Origin: Palsa-883 sp963826975
GTDB lineage: Bacteria > Pseudomonadota > Alphaproteobacteria > Acetobacterales > Acetobacteraceae
Length of the DNA stretch: 64,000 bases
NCBI GenBank assembly: GCA_963826975.1
Contig: CAWGZJ010000011.1
Location: forward strand, 62,001 to 126,000
Direction: 5' to 3'
How positions within the stretch are numbered: the first letter of the stretch is position 1; every line of letters starts with the position of its first letter. The notes under the pieces are model-generated. The model was not told where the DNA came from and searched no databases. It worked only from the letters and a program-made list of their open reading frames with translations. Positions 53,514-61,199 of this stretch are shown here, piece after piece. A program made the position numbers and the translations under genes.

Positions 53514-53701
53514 CTTCGTGGTGAAGTTTGCTTGCTTGCGGGCTATACGGAGCCAGGGACCGATGAGTGTGTCTAGGCTGCCCCGCGGCCTATCCATCGA
53601 CGATGATCGACCGAAACCCCGATGCTTAACCTGGCCATCGCAATAGTGGCGCCAATGGTGGGCCGCCCGGGGCTGTTCATCCCGGTCAATCTGCCACCGC
53701 T

Positions 53702-54829
53702 CTAGCCGCGTACGCCGAACAGCCGCTCCATCACCACTGGAAACGCGCTCAGCGGGTGCGGCATCACACAGGGGTCCGCCGCTGTGACATAGTCAGGGTT
53801 CAGCTCGTCCAGCCGGTTCACACCGATCAGGCCCATCGTGACGACGATTTCTTCCTCCAGGATTTCCAGCATCCGGATCACGCCCGCCTCACCCGACGCC
53901 GCCAGCGCCCAGGCCTGCATCCGCCCCATGCACACGGCGCGCGCACCCAGCGCGATTGCCTTCAATACGTCGCTGCCGCGCACGAACCCTCCGTCGACGA
54001 TGACCTCCGCTCGCCCGGCCACCGCGGCGACAACTTCCGGCAGCGTCACGATCGTGGCGCGCGCATGATCGATCGCCCGGCCGCCGTTGTTGGAGACGTA
54101 GACGACGTCCACCCCGTGCTCCACCGCGAGCCGGGCGTCCGCCGCGGTCAACACACCCTTCAGCACGATTTTCATGCCGGACCGGTCGCGGATGCGATCC
54201 AGCAGCCCCCAGCTCAGCCGCACCGGGCGCAACTCGGCGACGCCGCCCGTCGCGCGTTCGCGTCGCAGGAATCCAGCATAGGACTGCAACGGATCGACCT
54301 TGCCCGCAAACCCGTTCATCAGGTCCCGTTCGCGCCGGCTGTAGTAGCCCGACTGCGTCGCGACCGAGATCGCACGATATCCGCCCGCCTTCACCCGATC
54401 GATCTCGTCATCCAGCGCCGCCGGGTCGTCATAGGGATGCAACGCATAGATCAGCGGCAACGATGCGCCCGTGCGAACCGGCGCGATCTCGTCTTCCGCG
54501 TGGCTGCTGAGGAATTGCAGCGTCCCGAACGCTGTTACCGCGCGCGTCGTCGCCAGCGCGCCCAGCGGGTCGAGCCGCGCGATCGATCCGATCGGTGACA
54601 GCAGCACCGGGATGCGCAACGCCTGGTGCAGCAGCGTGGTCGATGCATCGACCGCGCTGACGTCGCGCAGGATGCGGGGCAGCCAGGCCAGGCTGTCCAG
54701 CGCGCGTCGGTTGCGCCGGATCGTCGTTTCGCTCTCGGTGCCGAATGTCACGAAGTCCCACACATCCTTGCCGAGCCGCTCATGCGCGGCCAGCACCAGG
54801 TCCTGCAAGGTGAGGAAGTTCGAGGTCAC
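53702..54829 (-). CDS. FMN-dependent alpha-hydroxy-acid oxidizing family protein with substituted catalytic His
   Basis: 375 residues. The glycolate-oxidase/lactate-dehydrogenase TIM barrel is complete: PVLLSPIGSIARL, LKGVLTAADARLAVEHGVDV, VIVDGGFVRGSDVLKAIALG and CMGRMQAWAL (FMN phosphate region). The family catalytic base is the His of SNHGGR; here it is VSNNGGRAID (AAC AAC in the DNA), so His is replaced by Asn. Either this is a specialised subgroup or the protein no longer oxidises hydroxy acids. It stands alone, with no electron-transfer partner nearby. Confidence 0.85.
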   Translation of the reverse strand: MTSNFLTLQDLVLAAHERLGKDVWDFVTFGTESETTIRRNRRALDSLAWLPRILRDVSAVDASTTLLHQALRIPVLLSPIGSIARLDPLGALATTRAVTAFGTLQFLSSHAEDEIAPVRTGASLPLIYALHPYDDPAALDDEIDRVKAGGYRAISVATQSGYYSRRERDLMNGFAGKVDPLQSYAGFLRRERATGGVAELRPVRLSWGLLDRIRDRSGMKIVLKGVLTAADARLAVEHGVDVVYVSNNGGRAIDHARATIVTLPEVVAAVAGRAEVIVDGGFVRGSDVLKAIALGARAVCMGRMQAWALAASGEAGVIRMLEILEEEIVVTMGLIGVNRLDELNPDYVTAADPCVMPHPLSAFPVVMERLFGVRG

Positions 54830-55186
54830 AGCGCAAACTCCGGTGGCGGGCGGTCGGTTGTCGCTGTCATACCAGTGGCCTTAATGACTGACCGTTCGGC
54901 CGGCCTCGGGCAACTGGTATGAGTCTCGGATTGGCGCGCGGCCGCCCCACCAACCCCGCGCGCGATACCAGGCGCCCGAAATGCTGGAAGAGTCAGCATT
55001 TCGGGCGCCTGGTATCAGGCTGCCACTCATGCCGGGCTGGGTCCACTGATCGCAGGCATCGGGCAATCAGGTCTGGCCGACAAAAAACTCGGCTTGATGC
55101 ACATGCATCCGACCCGTGCGCAGCCGGCAAACGGCCGTGGTTGCGCGGACGGCAAGATGGCGCTTCCGAATCAGCGCCCCGAGCGG
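54830..55186. other. Intergenic with structured element copy 2
   Basis: Contains the hairpin element at 54914-55016. Nothing else recognisable. Confidence 0.5.
54914..55016. repeat. Structured intergenic element, copy 2 (perfect 22-bp stem, loop GGAAGAGTC)
   Basis: The stem arms 54964-54985 and 54995-55016 are exact complements over all 22 bases. The loop GGAAGAGTC (54986-54994) is identical to that of copy 1 at 4158-4272, although the stem sequence differs. The upstream boxes CTGGTATGAGTCTCGGATT and GCGCGCGGCCGC are also shared. It lies between two divergently spaced genes (FMN enzyme and anti-sigma factor). Confidence 0.85.
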
Positions 55187-55954
55187 TCAGCCGCTTCCCG
55201 CGACCAGTCGGGTGAACGCCGCCAGTTCATCCATCTCCACGTCGGAGACCGCGATGTACTCGATCCCGCCGTGCCGCCAGGAGATCAGGTTGAAACCCTG
55301 GCGGGTCTCGCGGTGGAACGGTGCATCGGCGGCGTCGGGCGCGGCCCACGCGAACAAGTTGATCACGTGCTTGGCGTGCCGGTACACCACAGCCGCCGCC
55401 GGGTGACCATCGATGTAGTCCTCCCGCCCGCCGACCAGTGGAAACCCCTCGGCGACGAAGTCGGTCACGTTCGGCGAGACATCCAGCCGCGCCGACAGCC
55501 AGGGCTTCACGGTGTGCTGATCGGAGGTCAGCACATCCGTCAGGTGATCCCCCATCAACGATCGGATATGGCTGTCCAGCACCGCTTCGGTCACCGCGCT
55601 GTCCGTCCGCGGCGCCGGCCCGCCGAGCACCAGCAGCGTCAACGCCACGCCCGCCAGCGCGCCGGCGAACCCGGTGCCGGCAAGCGGTGCCAGGTGCCAC
55701 CGTGGCCGCACCGCCGGCACCGGCACCAGCGTCTCGCGCGGCAGCATGGCGCCGATGCGCTGCGCCAGCCCGGGCGGTGCACGGTGGCGGGTCAAACCAG
55801 CGCGGATCGCCCCCTGCATGGTCTGCAACTCCTCCAGCCTCGCCGCACAGGACGGGCAGGTCTTCAGGTGGCGTGTCATGCGCCAGCGGCGGAACCACCC
55901 CAGTTCGCCGTCGAGCGCGGCGGACAGCAAAGGCGCATACTGGTCAGGCGCCAT
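55187..55954 (-). CDS. Anti-sigma factor with zinc-binding N-terminus (ZAS family)
   Basis: 255 residues from the ATG at 55954, with AGGAGG 7 bases upstream. HLKTCPSCAARLEELQ gives the H-x3-C-x2-C zinc motif of ZAS anti-sigma factors. One membrane helix near residues 98-117 (GTGFAGALAGVALTLLVLGG) is followed by a periplasmic domain of ~130 residues. It is coupled to the sigma gene: its start overlaps the sigma stop by 11 bases. It should hold the adjacent ECF sigma at the membrane until a signal arrives. Confidence 0.88.
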   Translation of the reverse strand: MAPDQYAPLLSAALDGELGWFRRWRMTRHLKTCPSCAARLEELQTMQGAIRAGLTRHRAPPGLAQRIGAMLPRETLVPVPAVRPRWHLAPLAGTGFAGALAGVALTLLVLGGPAPRTDSAVTEAVLDSHIRSLMGDHLTDVLTSDQHTVKPWLSARLDVSPNVTDFVAEGFPLVGGREDYIDGHPAAAVVYRHAKHVINLFAWAAPDAADAPFHRETRQGFNLISWRHGGIEYIAVSDVEMDELAAFTRLVAGSG

Positions 55955-56549
55955 CGCGAACCTCCTTGGCCAACGTCTCATTGGCGGCCTCGCTATGCCA
56001 CAGCCGGCGCAGCGCCTCCCGCGCGCGCGACAGCCGCGACATCACCGTGCCCACTGGCGTTCCGGTGATATCGGCGATGTCGCGGTAGGACAGTTCCTCC
56101 ACCTCGCGCAGCAGCAGGATCTCGCGATAGGCCGCCGGCAGGCGCTGCATCAGCCGTCCCACCGTCGCATGGTCGATGTCACGCAGCAGCAGCGTTTCCG
56201 GGTCAGCTTGCGGCATGCCCCACAGGATGCGCTCGTCCTCGGCGGTGTCCGGCTCCGGCAGCTCGGCGACGAAGCCGAGGCGCGGCGAACGGTTCTCCTT
56301 CACCCAGGTGTGGAAGCAATTCCGCACGATGGTCAGCAGCCAGACGCGGATGTTGTCACCACGGAACGTCTCGAAGAAACGATAGGCACGCAGATAGGCC
56401 TCCTGCACCACATCCTCGGCATCCGCCGCGCTGCCGGTCAGCCAGCGGGCGAGATTGTACGCGGCGTCGAGATGCGGCAGGGCCAACAGCTCGAAGCGCC
56501 GTCGCGGGTCGTCCTTTGGCAAGGCCAGCTCCTGGCTGTCCGCTTCCAC
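55944..56549 (-). CDS. ECF RNA polymerase sigma factor
   Basis: 201 residues from a GTG at 56549; the longer frame to 56738 is not needed. Region 2 (LDAAYNLARWLTGSAADAED, then VVQEAYLRAYRFFETFRGDN) and region 4 (LPAAYREILLLREVEELSYR, DIADITGTPVGTVMSRLSRA) are clear. A predicted own promoter (GGAATA-N17-GTCT) ends just before this GTG, which implies a leaderless start and autoregulation. It shares the intergenic region with the metallophosphoesterase gene, which has the same promoter on the other strand. Confidence 0.92.
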   Translation of the reverse strand: MEADSQELALPKDDPRRRFELLALPHLDAAYNLARWLTGSAADAEDVVQEAYLRAYRFFETFRGDNIRVWLLTIVRNCFHTWVKENRSPRLGFVAELPEPDTAEDERILWGMPQADPETLLLRDIDHATVGRLMQRLPAAYREILLLREVEELSYRDIADITGTPVGTVMSRLSRAREALRRLWHSEAANETLAKEVRDGA

Positions 56550-56555
56550 ACCCGT

Positions 56556-56582
56556 AGACCGTGCTGCCGGCCAATCTATTCC
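56556..56582 (-). promoter_or_regulatory. Predicted ECF promoter of the sigma-anti-sigma operon
   Basis: On the minus strand, GGAATA (56582-56577), a 17-base spacer, then GTCT (56559-56556). A start about 7 bases further would fall on or beside the GTG at 56549. The divergent promoter at 56595-56621 has the same boxes and spacing. Confidence 0.7.
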
Positions 56583-56594
56583 ATTCGGCGATCG

Positions 56595-56621
56595 GGAATA
56601 AGTCGCCCCGATGTCTGGTCT
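56595..56621 (+). promoter_or_regulatory. Predicted ECF promoter of the metallophosphoesterase-cupredoxin operon
   Basis: On the plus strand, GGAATA (56595-56600), 17 bases, then GTCT (56618-56621). It is about 54 bases before the metallophosphoesterase ATG. The match to the divergent sigma promoter suggests both respond to the same ECF sigma. Confidence 0.7.
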
Positions 56622-56674
56622 GTCTGCCTGAGCGGGGGCCAGGCGGCGCACCGCACGGCGGAAGGACAGTGGAT

Positions 56675-57658
56675 ATGAACAACGGCGACGGCGATATGAA
56701 GAACGGCGACGGCGACGGCCAGGGGTCGCAAAATCCAATGGGTCTGCGTCTGCGGCGGCGCGGGGTGCTGGAGTGCATGACCTGGGCGGGCACCGCCATG
56801 GTCTGGACGATGGTGGGCGGCGTGCCGCGGGCGCAGCTGATCGGCAGCGCGCAGGCCGCCACCAAGGATTTCAGCTTCGTCCAGGTCAGCGACAGCCACC
56901 TGGGCTTCGACAAGCCGGTGAACCCCGACACGCCCGGCACCTTCGGCCAGGCGCTGAAGGCGGTGACCGAGGTGCCCGGCCAGCCGCGCTTCCTGATCCA
57001 CACCGGCGACATCACCCATCTGTCGAAGCCCGCGCAGTTCGACCTGGCGGCGCAACTGCTGACCACGGTGAAGCTGCACACCTATACCGTGCCGGGCGAG
57101 CACGACGTGCTGGAGGATGAGGGCAAAAGCTGGATGAACCGCTACGGCAAGCAGGAAGGCGCCAAGGGCGACGGCTGGTACAGCTTCAACGACGGCGGGG
57201 TGCATTTTATCGGGCTGGTCAACGTGATGAACCTGCAGGGCAACGGGCTGGGCTCGCTCGGCAATGATCAGCTCGAATGGCTGGAGAAGGATGTCGCGGG
57301 CCTGAGCGCCAGCACGCCGGTCGTGCTGTTCGCGCATGTGCCACTGTGGACAGTCTACGCCGATTGGGGCTGGGGCACCGCGGACGGCGCCCAGGCGCTG
57401 ACCTATCTGAAGAAGTTCGGCTCGGTCACAGTGCTGAACGGGCACATCCACCAGGTGATGCAGAAGGTCGAGGGTCACGTCGCGTTCCACACCGCACGCT
57501 CCACCGCGTTTCCGCAGCCGGCGCCGGGCAAGGCGAAAGGCCCCGGACCGATGGCGGTGCCGCCAGGCGAGTTGCGCACCTATCTCGGTATCGCAAAGGT
57601 CAGCATGGTGTCATTGAACTCACCGCTCGCCATCGTCGACACACCGCTGATGGGCTGA
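56675..57658 (+). CDS. Exported metallophosphoesterase
   Basis: 327 residues from the ATG at 56675 with GGAAGGA upstream. A short Asn/Gly/Asp tandem (MNNGDGDMKNGDGDGQG) leads to a Tat-like signal (RLRRRGVLECMTWAGTAMVW, cleavage near AQAATK). The calcineurin-like fold follows: VQVSDSHLG, LIHTGDITH, VPGEHDVLED (GNHD position), VLFAHVPLW and LNGHIHQV. It hydrolyses a phosphoester outside the cytoplasm. It is the first gene after the ECF promoter and is followed 10 bases later by a cupredoxin, suggesting a stress or metal response. Confidence 0.9.
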   Translation: MNNGDGDMKNGDGDGQGSQNPMGLRLRRRGVLECMTWAGTAMVWTMVGGVPRAQLIGSAQAATKDFSFVQVSDSHLGFDKPVNPDTPGTFGQALKAVTEVPGQPRFLIHTGDITHLSKPAQFDLAAQLLTTVKLHTYTVPGEHDVLEDEGKSWMNRYGKQEGAKGDGWYSFNDGGVHFIGLVNVMNLQGNGLGSLGNDQLEWLEKDVAGLSASTPVVLFAHVPLWTVYADWGWGTADGAQALTYLKKFGSVTVLNGHIHQVMQKVEGHVAFHTARSTAFPQPAPGKAKGPGPMAVPPGELRTYLGIAKVSMVSLNSPLAIVDTPLMG

Positions 57659-57668
57659 GGAGATTTCC

Positions 57669-58037
57669 ATGCAGGACTCAATTGCACCGGGCATCATCGC
57701 CCGGCGGGGATTGTTGCTTGGCACGCTCCGGCTGGCGGGCGGCGTGGCGATGCTTGGCGCGACGATGCGGGTGGTGGCGGCGAAGGACGGCACGGAGATC
57801 GGCATCGATAACTTCAAGTTCGCGCCGACGCCGCTGATGGTGCCGAAGGGCGCGACGGTGACCTGGGTCAATCGCGACGACATCCCGCACAGCATCGTGT
57901 GCCAGGCTCTGAACTTTCGTTCGCACCCGATGGACACCGATGCGAGCGTCAGCCTGACTTTCGCGCAGCCAGGCCGGTATGAGTATGTCTGCGGGCTGCA
58001 CCCGTTCATGCGCGGGCAGGTTATCGTGCAGGGTTAG
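57669..58037 (+). CDS. Exported cupredoxin domain protein
   Basis: 122 residues from the ATG at 57669. A Tat-like signal (ARRGLLLGTLRLAGG) is followed by a single plastocyanin-like domain. The type 1 copper ligands are complete: His in IPHSIV and Cys, His, Met in YVCGLHPFMRG. A small periplasmic electron-transfer or copper protein. It is the second gene of the ECF-controlled operon; a strong hairpin follows. Confidence 0.9.
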   Translation: MQDSIAPGIIARRGLLLGTLRLAGGVAMLGATMRVVAAKDGTEIGIDNFKFAPTPLMVPKGATVTWVNRDDIPHSIVCQALNFRSHPMDTDASVSLTFAQPGRYEYVCGLHPFMRGQVIVQG

Positions 58038-58065
58038 GCCGCCCGCTCTTCGTCGTTCAGACTCT

Positions 58066-58105
58066 GTTCACCCGGGTGCCATACGGTCGTGGCACCCGGG
58101 TGAAC
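58066..58105. terminator. Perfect 16-bp hairpin after the cupredoxin gene
   Basis: GTTCACCCGGGTGCCA (58066-58081) and its exact complement (58090-58105) flank an 8-base loop. The arm itself contains the palindrome CACCCGGGTG. A third CACCCGGGT follows at 58115. No T-run, so it could be a protein-binding palindrome rather than a terminator. Confidence 0.65.
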
Positions 58106-58160
58106 GCTTGTGTCACACCCGGGTATGTCTCCAGGGCTGACGCAGTGCGAGATGATGGGA

Positions 58161-58448
58161 ATGAGTGGCGGACGAGAGCGTTCTAAGGTAATTTCCATAC
58201 CATCGCCCCTTGCGGGCGGGGGCGGCGGACCTCATGATCCTTCGATGGAACTGCGTGTAGGCCGACTGGAGGAAGACATGCGCGCGATGCGAGCCGATCT
58301 TAGCGCGATGCGGGCGGATACGTCGTACATACGCGGGCGTGTCGAAAGTTTGCCGACACCGTGGTCGATGATCGGCACGATGATCGCCGGCAACGTGGCG
58401 CTCGTCGGGTTGCTGGTCGCCGCCGCAAGGCTGTTCGGGCACTCGTAG
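58161..58448 (+). CDS. Small coiled-coil membrane protein, unrecognised
   Basis: 95 residues from the ATG at 58161; starts at 58110 (GTG), 58152 or 58155 are possible. A Gly/Pro-rich N-terminus is followed by a heptad-like segment (MELRVGRLEEDMRAMRADLS) and one C-terminal membrane helix (IGTMIAGNVALVGLLVAAAR). Similar small coiled-coil/TM proteins are common in alphaproteobacteria, without a known function. Confidence 0.65.
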   Translation: MSGGRERSKVISIPSPLAGGGGGPHDPSMELRVGRLEEDMRAMRADLSAMRADTSYIRGRVESLPTPWSMIGTMIAGNVALVGLLVAAARLFGHS

Positions 58449-58470
58449 GCGCCAACTTGCCACGCGCTTG

Positions 58471-59343
58471 ATGTGGCGGATAGTGCGCCTGCATCAAGCC
58501 GTTCTGATCGCGTTCAGTTGTTTTGTCCTGGTAACATACAGTGGTGTGGGCGTCGCCGTCGCTGATACCGTGTGGTTTCACAGCGAGGCAGTGCCCCCAT
58601 CGCCGATGGCAGCGCGGCTCGCGGCGCAACGAGGGATCGTCGCACACGCCAGCCCCGGCGATCCGATCAGTGGCGAGTTGTACCGACCTGCCGGCGATGG
58701 TCCGTTCCCGGCGGTGGTCGCGCTGCCCGGCTGCACCGGGCGATTCGATCCGATCAGCGAGCGCGACATCACGCGCCGCTACACCGAACTGAGCTACGTC
58801 GTGCTGTGGGTGGACAGCCTCAGCGCGCGTGGCATCCAGCATGAATGCGGCTTCGTGCCGCACCCGGCGGACCAGGCACTGGATGTCTATGGCGCGCTCG
58901 ACTTCCTCGCGGCACAGCCTTTCATCGACCCGGCGCACGTCATCCTGCTGGGCATCGCGGACGGCGGCACCACGGCGCTGGGCCTGGCTTCGCCGGCGGG
59001 CTATGCGCAGGGCATCAGCTCGCACCGGTTCATTGCGGCTATCGCCTATTCCCCGCATTGCTACCCCGGCTTCGCGACCGTGACGATGCCCACCCTGATC
59101 CTGACCGGCGAGGTCGATAGCTGGAACCCCGCCGTGGAATGCGAGGCGATGATGGCGCAGCGTACCGGCGCCGGCGCGACGGAGCGGCTGATCGTGTTAC
59201 CCGGCGCATATCACGGCTTCAACCTGGTCGGACTGAAGGACCACCCGACCGAGCTGTTCTGGCACTACATGGATTACAACGAGCACGCCGATCGTGCCGC
59301 CTGGGCAGCGGTGGTGGCATTGCTGGCGACGCTCGGGCGCTAA
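58471..59343 (+). CDS. Exported dienelactone-hydrolase-like protein, apparent nucleophile loss
   Basis: 290 residues from the ATG at 58471. The signal peptide (AVLIAFSCFVLVTYSGVGVA) is cleaved near AVADT. The hydrolase fold shows VVALPGCTGRF and the elbow LLGIADGGTTAL near residue 170, with Asp in LTGEVDSWNP and His in GAYHGFNLV. At the elbow the expected G-x-[S/C]-x-G is G-I-A-D-G (GGC ATC GCG GAC GGC), so the nucleophile is Ala and the enzyme may be inactive. A periplasmic binding role is possible. Confidence 0.8.
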   Translation: MWRIVRLHQAVLIAFSCFVLVTYSGVGVAVADTVWFHSEAVPPSPMAARLAAQRGIVAHASPGDPISGELYRPAGDGPFPAVVALPGCTGRFDPISERDITRRYTELSYVVLWVDSLSARGIQHECGFVPHPADQALDVYGALDFLAAQPFIDPAHVILLGIADGGTTALGLASPAGYAQGISSHRFIAAIAYSPHCYPGFATVTMPTLILTGEVDSWNPAVECEAMMAQRTGAGATERLIVLPGAYHGFNLVGLKDHPTELFWHYMDYNEHADRAAWAAVVALLATLGR

Positions 59344-59415
59344 CCCTCCATCGCGGGTTAACACTGCGTAAAGCCCGCCGGCGAATACTGGCCCGCGGTG
59401 GCCGGGAGACGCCAA

Positions 59416-61155
59416 GTGAAGCTGCGCTCGATGCTCGCCGTGCCGATGGTAGTGATCATGCTGATCACTGTCCTGTTGGTCACCGGTCTGTCGGCCGGAT
59501 CGATCCGCAGTTGGCGACAGGGGCAGGACGCGCTGGGGCGGATGGAGCAGTTCCGCCAGTTGCTGGTGTTGCAGGAAGTGATGGGGCTTGAACGCGGGCC
59601 GACCAACGGCGCCATGAGTATGCGGTCCGCGGTCCCACCCGAACTGGGTGCGGCGCTCGTGGCGCGCCGTCAGGCGACTGATCGGCGCCTGAGCGAACTC
59701 GCGGCGCTGCCGGGACTGTCCGATCACGTGGGTGCGATCCTGGCCGAGCTATCCGTAAAGCTCACCGCGATGCGCGCCGGCGTCGATATGATCATCCGAC
59801 AGCCAGTGGAGCAGCGATCCGCCGACGTAGGCACTGCGGTCATCGGCCAGATGGTGGCCTTGCCGTCGCTGTTGTTTCCGGCGGTGGAGGAGGTTCTCGC
59901 CGATATCTCGGCGGCTGACCCTACTGTCGCGCCACTGCTGACCGCGACCCATTCAGCGTCGGATCTGCGCCTGCACGGCGGACTGATCATCAGCAAGTTT
60001 GCCGGTCCGATGGTCAGGGGCGAGCGCATCACACTGCGCGACGTTGGCCTGATCCGTATCGAGCAGGGGCAGGTCATCGAATTGCATCGGCTGCTGCTGA
60101 CCAGCATCAGTCTCGCCCATATCGGCGACCAGGCTCGCGACATGGTGGACGCGATGGAGCAGCACTATTTCGGTGCGGGGCAGCGACTGATCGACGGACT
60201 GATCGCGGATGCCCTCGACAAGGGCCAGTTCTCTATAACGCCGATGCAACTTTTGGCGGCGTACGAACCGTCACTGCAGACGTTGGTCGCGCTGCGTGAC
60301 AGGTTGTTCACCTTGACGCGCGCGGCGGTGGAAGCCGACCAGGCAGCGCGACTGCAGCGGCTGGAGGTGACGGCGGCGGCCGGTGCCGCCCTGCTGCTGA
60401 CCGTGCTGGCGGCACTGCTGATGCTGCACCGGTGGATCATTCGTCCCCTGGCCGAGCTGGCGGCGATGATCATCCGCCTGGCGGAGGGCGACCGCTCGGT
60501 CCAGTTCGCGGCGCGGCGGGGCAGCCGTGAAATCGTCGAGCTGGCGAGCGCGATCGAGGTGCTGCGCGCCGCCACGATTGAAGCCGATGCCGCCGCGGCT
60601 CGCCGGCGCGTCGAGCTGCAGCGCTGGACGGCGCAGCTCCGCCAAGTGTTGGATACAATCGATCTGATGCAGGCGCGCGCGGCGACGATCACCGATGTGC
60701 TGCCTGCGCTGCTTGAACAACTGGCGGTGCTGGGTCAGGACGATGAACCGGCGATGCCCGGGCTGACCGCCGCTATCGGCGCCGCGCGCGCCGGCATTGC
60801 CGTACTGCGAAGCGCTTCCGGGAGGCTCGACGCTGCGCTGCGCCGAATGCACTCTATGGGTGATGGCGCGGACATCCGCATCGACGAACTGAATGCCGCG
60901 ATGGACGAGGTGGCGCGCGTGGTGACGGCGATCCAGGAAGCGGTGAACGATGTGCCGCAGATCACATTGAACGCCATGCGCGACCTGTCGGCGCGGCCCA
61001 ACCGGTCTAACTCGCCGCACCACGGCTCGGACCAGGCGGTGCACGAGCGGATCCTGGTGCAGGTGCAGGAGATGGCGGCGGCGGCCGGCGGATTGCAGAG
61101 TGCGTTGAAGCAGGCCACTTACGGCGTTGGGGCGCTGGCCAAGCTGCGGGTCTGA
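59416..61155 (+). CDS. Membrane sensor-like protein with HAMP domain but no signalling output domain
   Basis: 579 residues from a GTG at 59416 with GGGAGA 7 bases before it. TM1 (MLAVPMVVIMLITVLLVTGL), an extracytoplasmic helical sensor of ~290 residues with the nitrate-sensor-like segment LQEVMGLERGPTNG, TM2 near residues 316-342 (AAAGAALLLTVLAALLMLHR) and a HAMP domain (IIRPLAELAAMIIRLAEGDR). After that, ~180 residues of helical coiled-coil carry no methyl-accepting, kinase or GGDEF motif. It may signal through a partner or be a truncated receptor. It stands alone. Confidence 0.78.
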   Translation: MKLRSMLAVPMVVIMLITVLLVTGLSAGSIRSWRQGQDALGRMEQFRQLLVLQEVMGLERGPTNGAMSMRSAVPPELGAALVARRQATDRRLSELAALPGLSDHVGAILAELSVKLTAMRAGVDMIIRQPVEQRSADVGTAVIGQMVALPSLLFPAVEEVLADISAADPTVAPLLTATHSASDLRLHGGLIISKFAGPMVRGERITLRDVGLIRIEQGQVIELHRLLLTSISLAHIGDQARDMVDAMEQHYFGAGQRLIDGLIADALDKGQFSITPMQLLAAYEPSLQTLVALRDRLFTLTRAAVEADQAARLQRLEVTAAAGAALLLTVLAALLMLHRWIIRPLAELAAMIIRLAEGDRSVQFAARRGSREIVELASAIEVLRAATIEADAAAARRRVELQRWTAQLRQVLDTIDLMQARAATITDVLPALLEQLAVLGQDDEPAMPGLTAAIGAARAGIAVLRSASGRLDAALRRMHSMGDGADIRIDELNAAMDEVARVVTAIQEAVNDVPQITLNAMRDLSARPNRSNSPHHGSDQAVHERILVQVQEMAAAAGGLQSALKQATYGVGALAKLRV

Positions 61156-61199
61156 TCGCGCAAGGCGGGCAAGGTAGGCAAGGCGGGCGAGGAGGGCGG

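Larger units (their letters stand above)
51948..53515 (-). mobile_element. IS110-family insertion sequence, intact, ~1568 bp
   Basis: The boundaries come from the interrupted repeat: outside bases rejoin as GTGTCT/TCGTGG, and the dinucleotide CT is present at both junctions (51946-51947 and 53514-53515). Transposase is at 52000-53232, leaving 52 bases at its 3' end and about 281 bases at its 5' end. This matches IS110-group elements, which have no long terminal repeats, a core dinucleotide and a long non-coding 5' end. Confidence 0.85.
51856..53535. repeat. Palindromic repeat (CACGAAGA unit) interrupted by the IS110-type element
   Basis: The left arm GCAAGCAAATTTCACCACGA (from 51856) with CACGAAGAGCAC, the centre GCGCTCCGCGCGAAGCGC, and the first part of the right arm GTGCTCTTCGTGTCT (51933-51947) are on one side. 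The missing end of the right arm, TCGTGGTGAAGTTTGCTTGC (53516-53535), is on the other side of the element. Joined, GTGTCT+TCGTGGTGAA is the exact complement of the left arm. Confidence 0.88.

Noticed and set aside
58066..58105. Riboswitch-like structure before the coiled-coil gene
   Set aside because: A simple perfect hairpin placed after a transcription unit; a terminator or palindrome is simpler.
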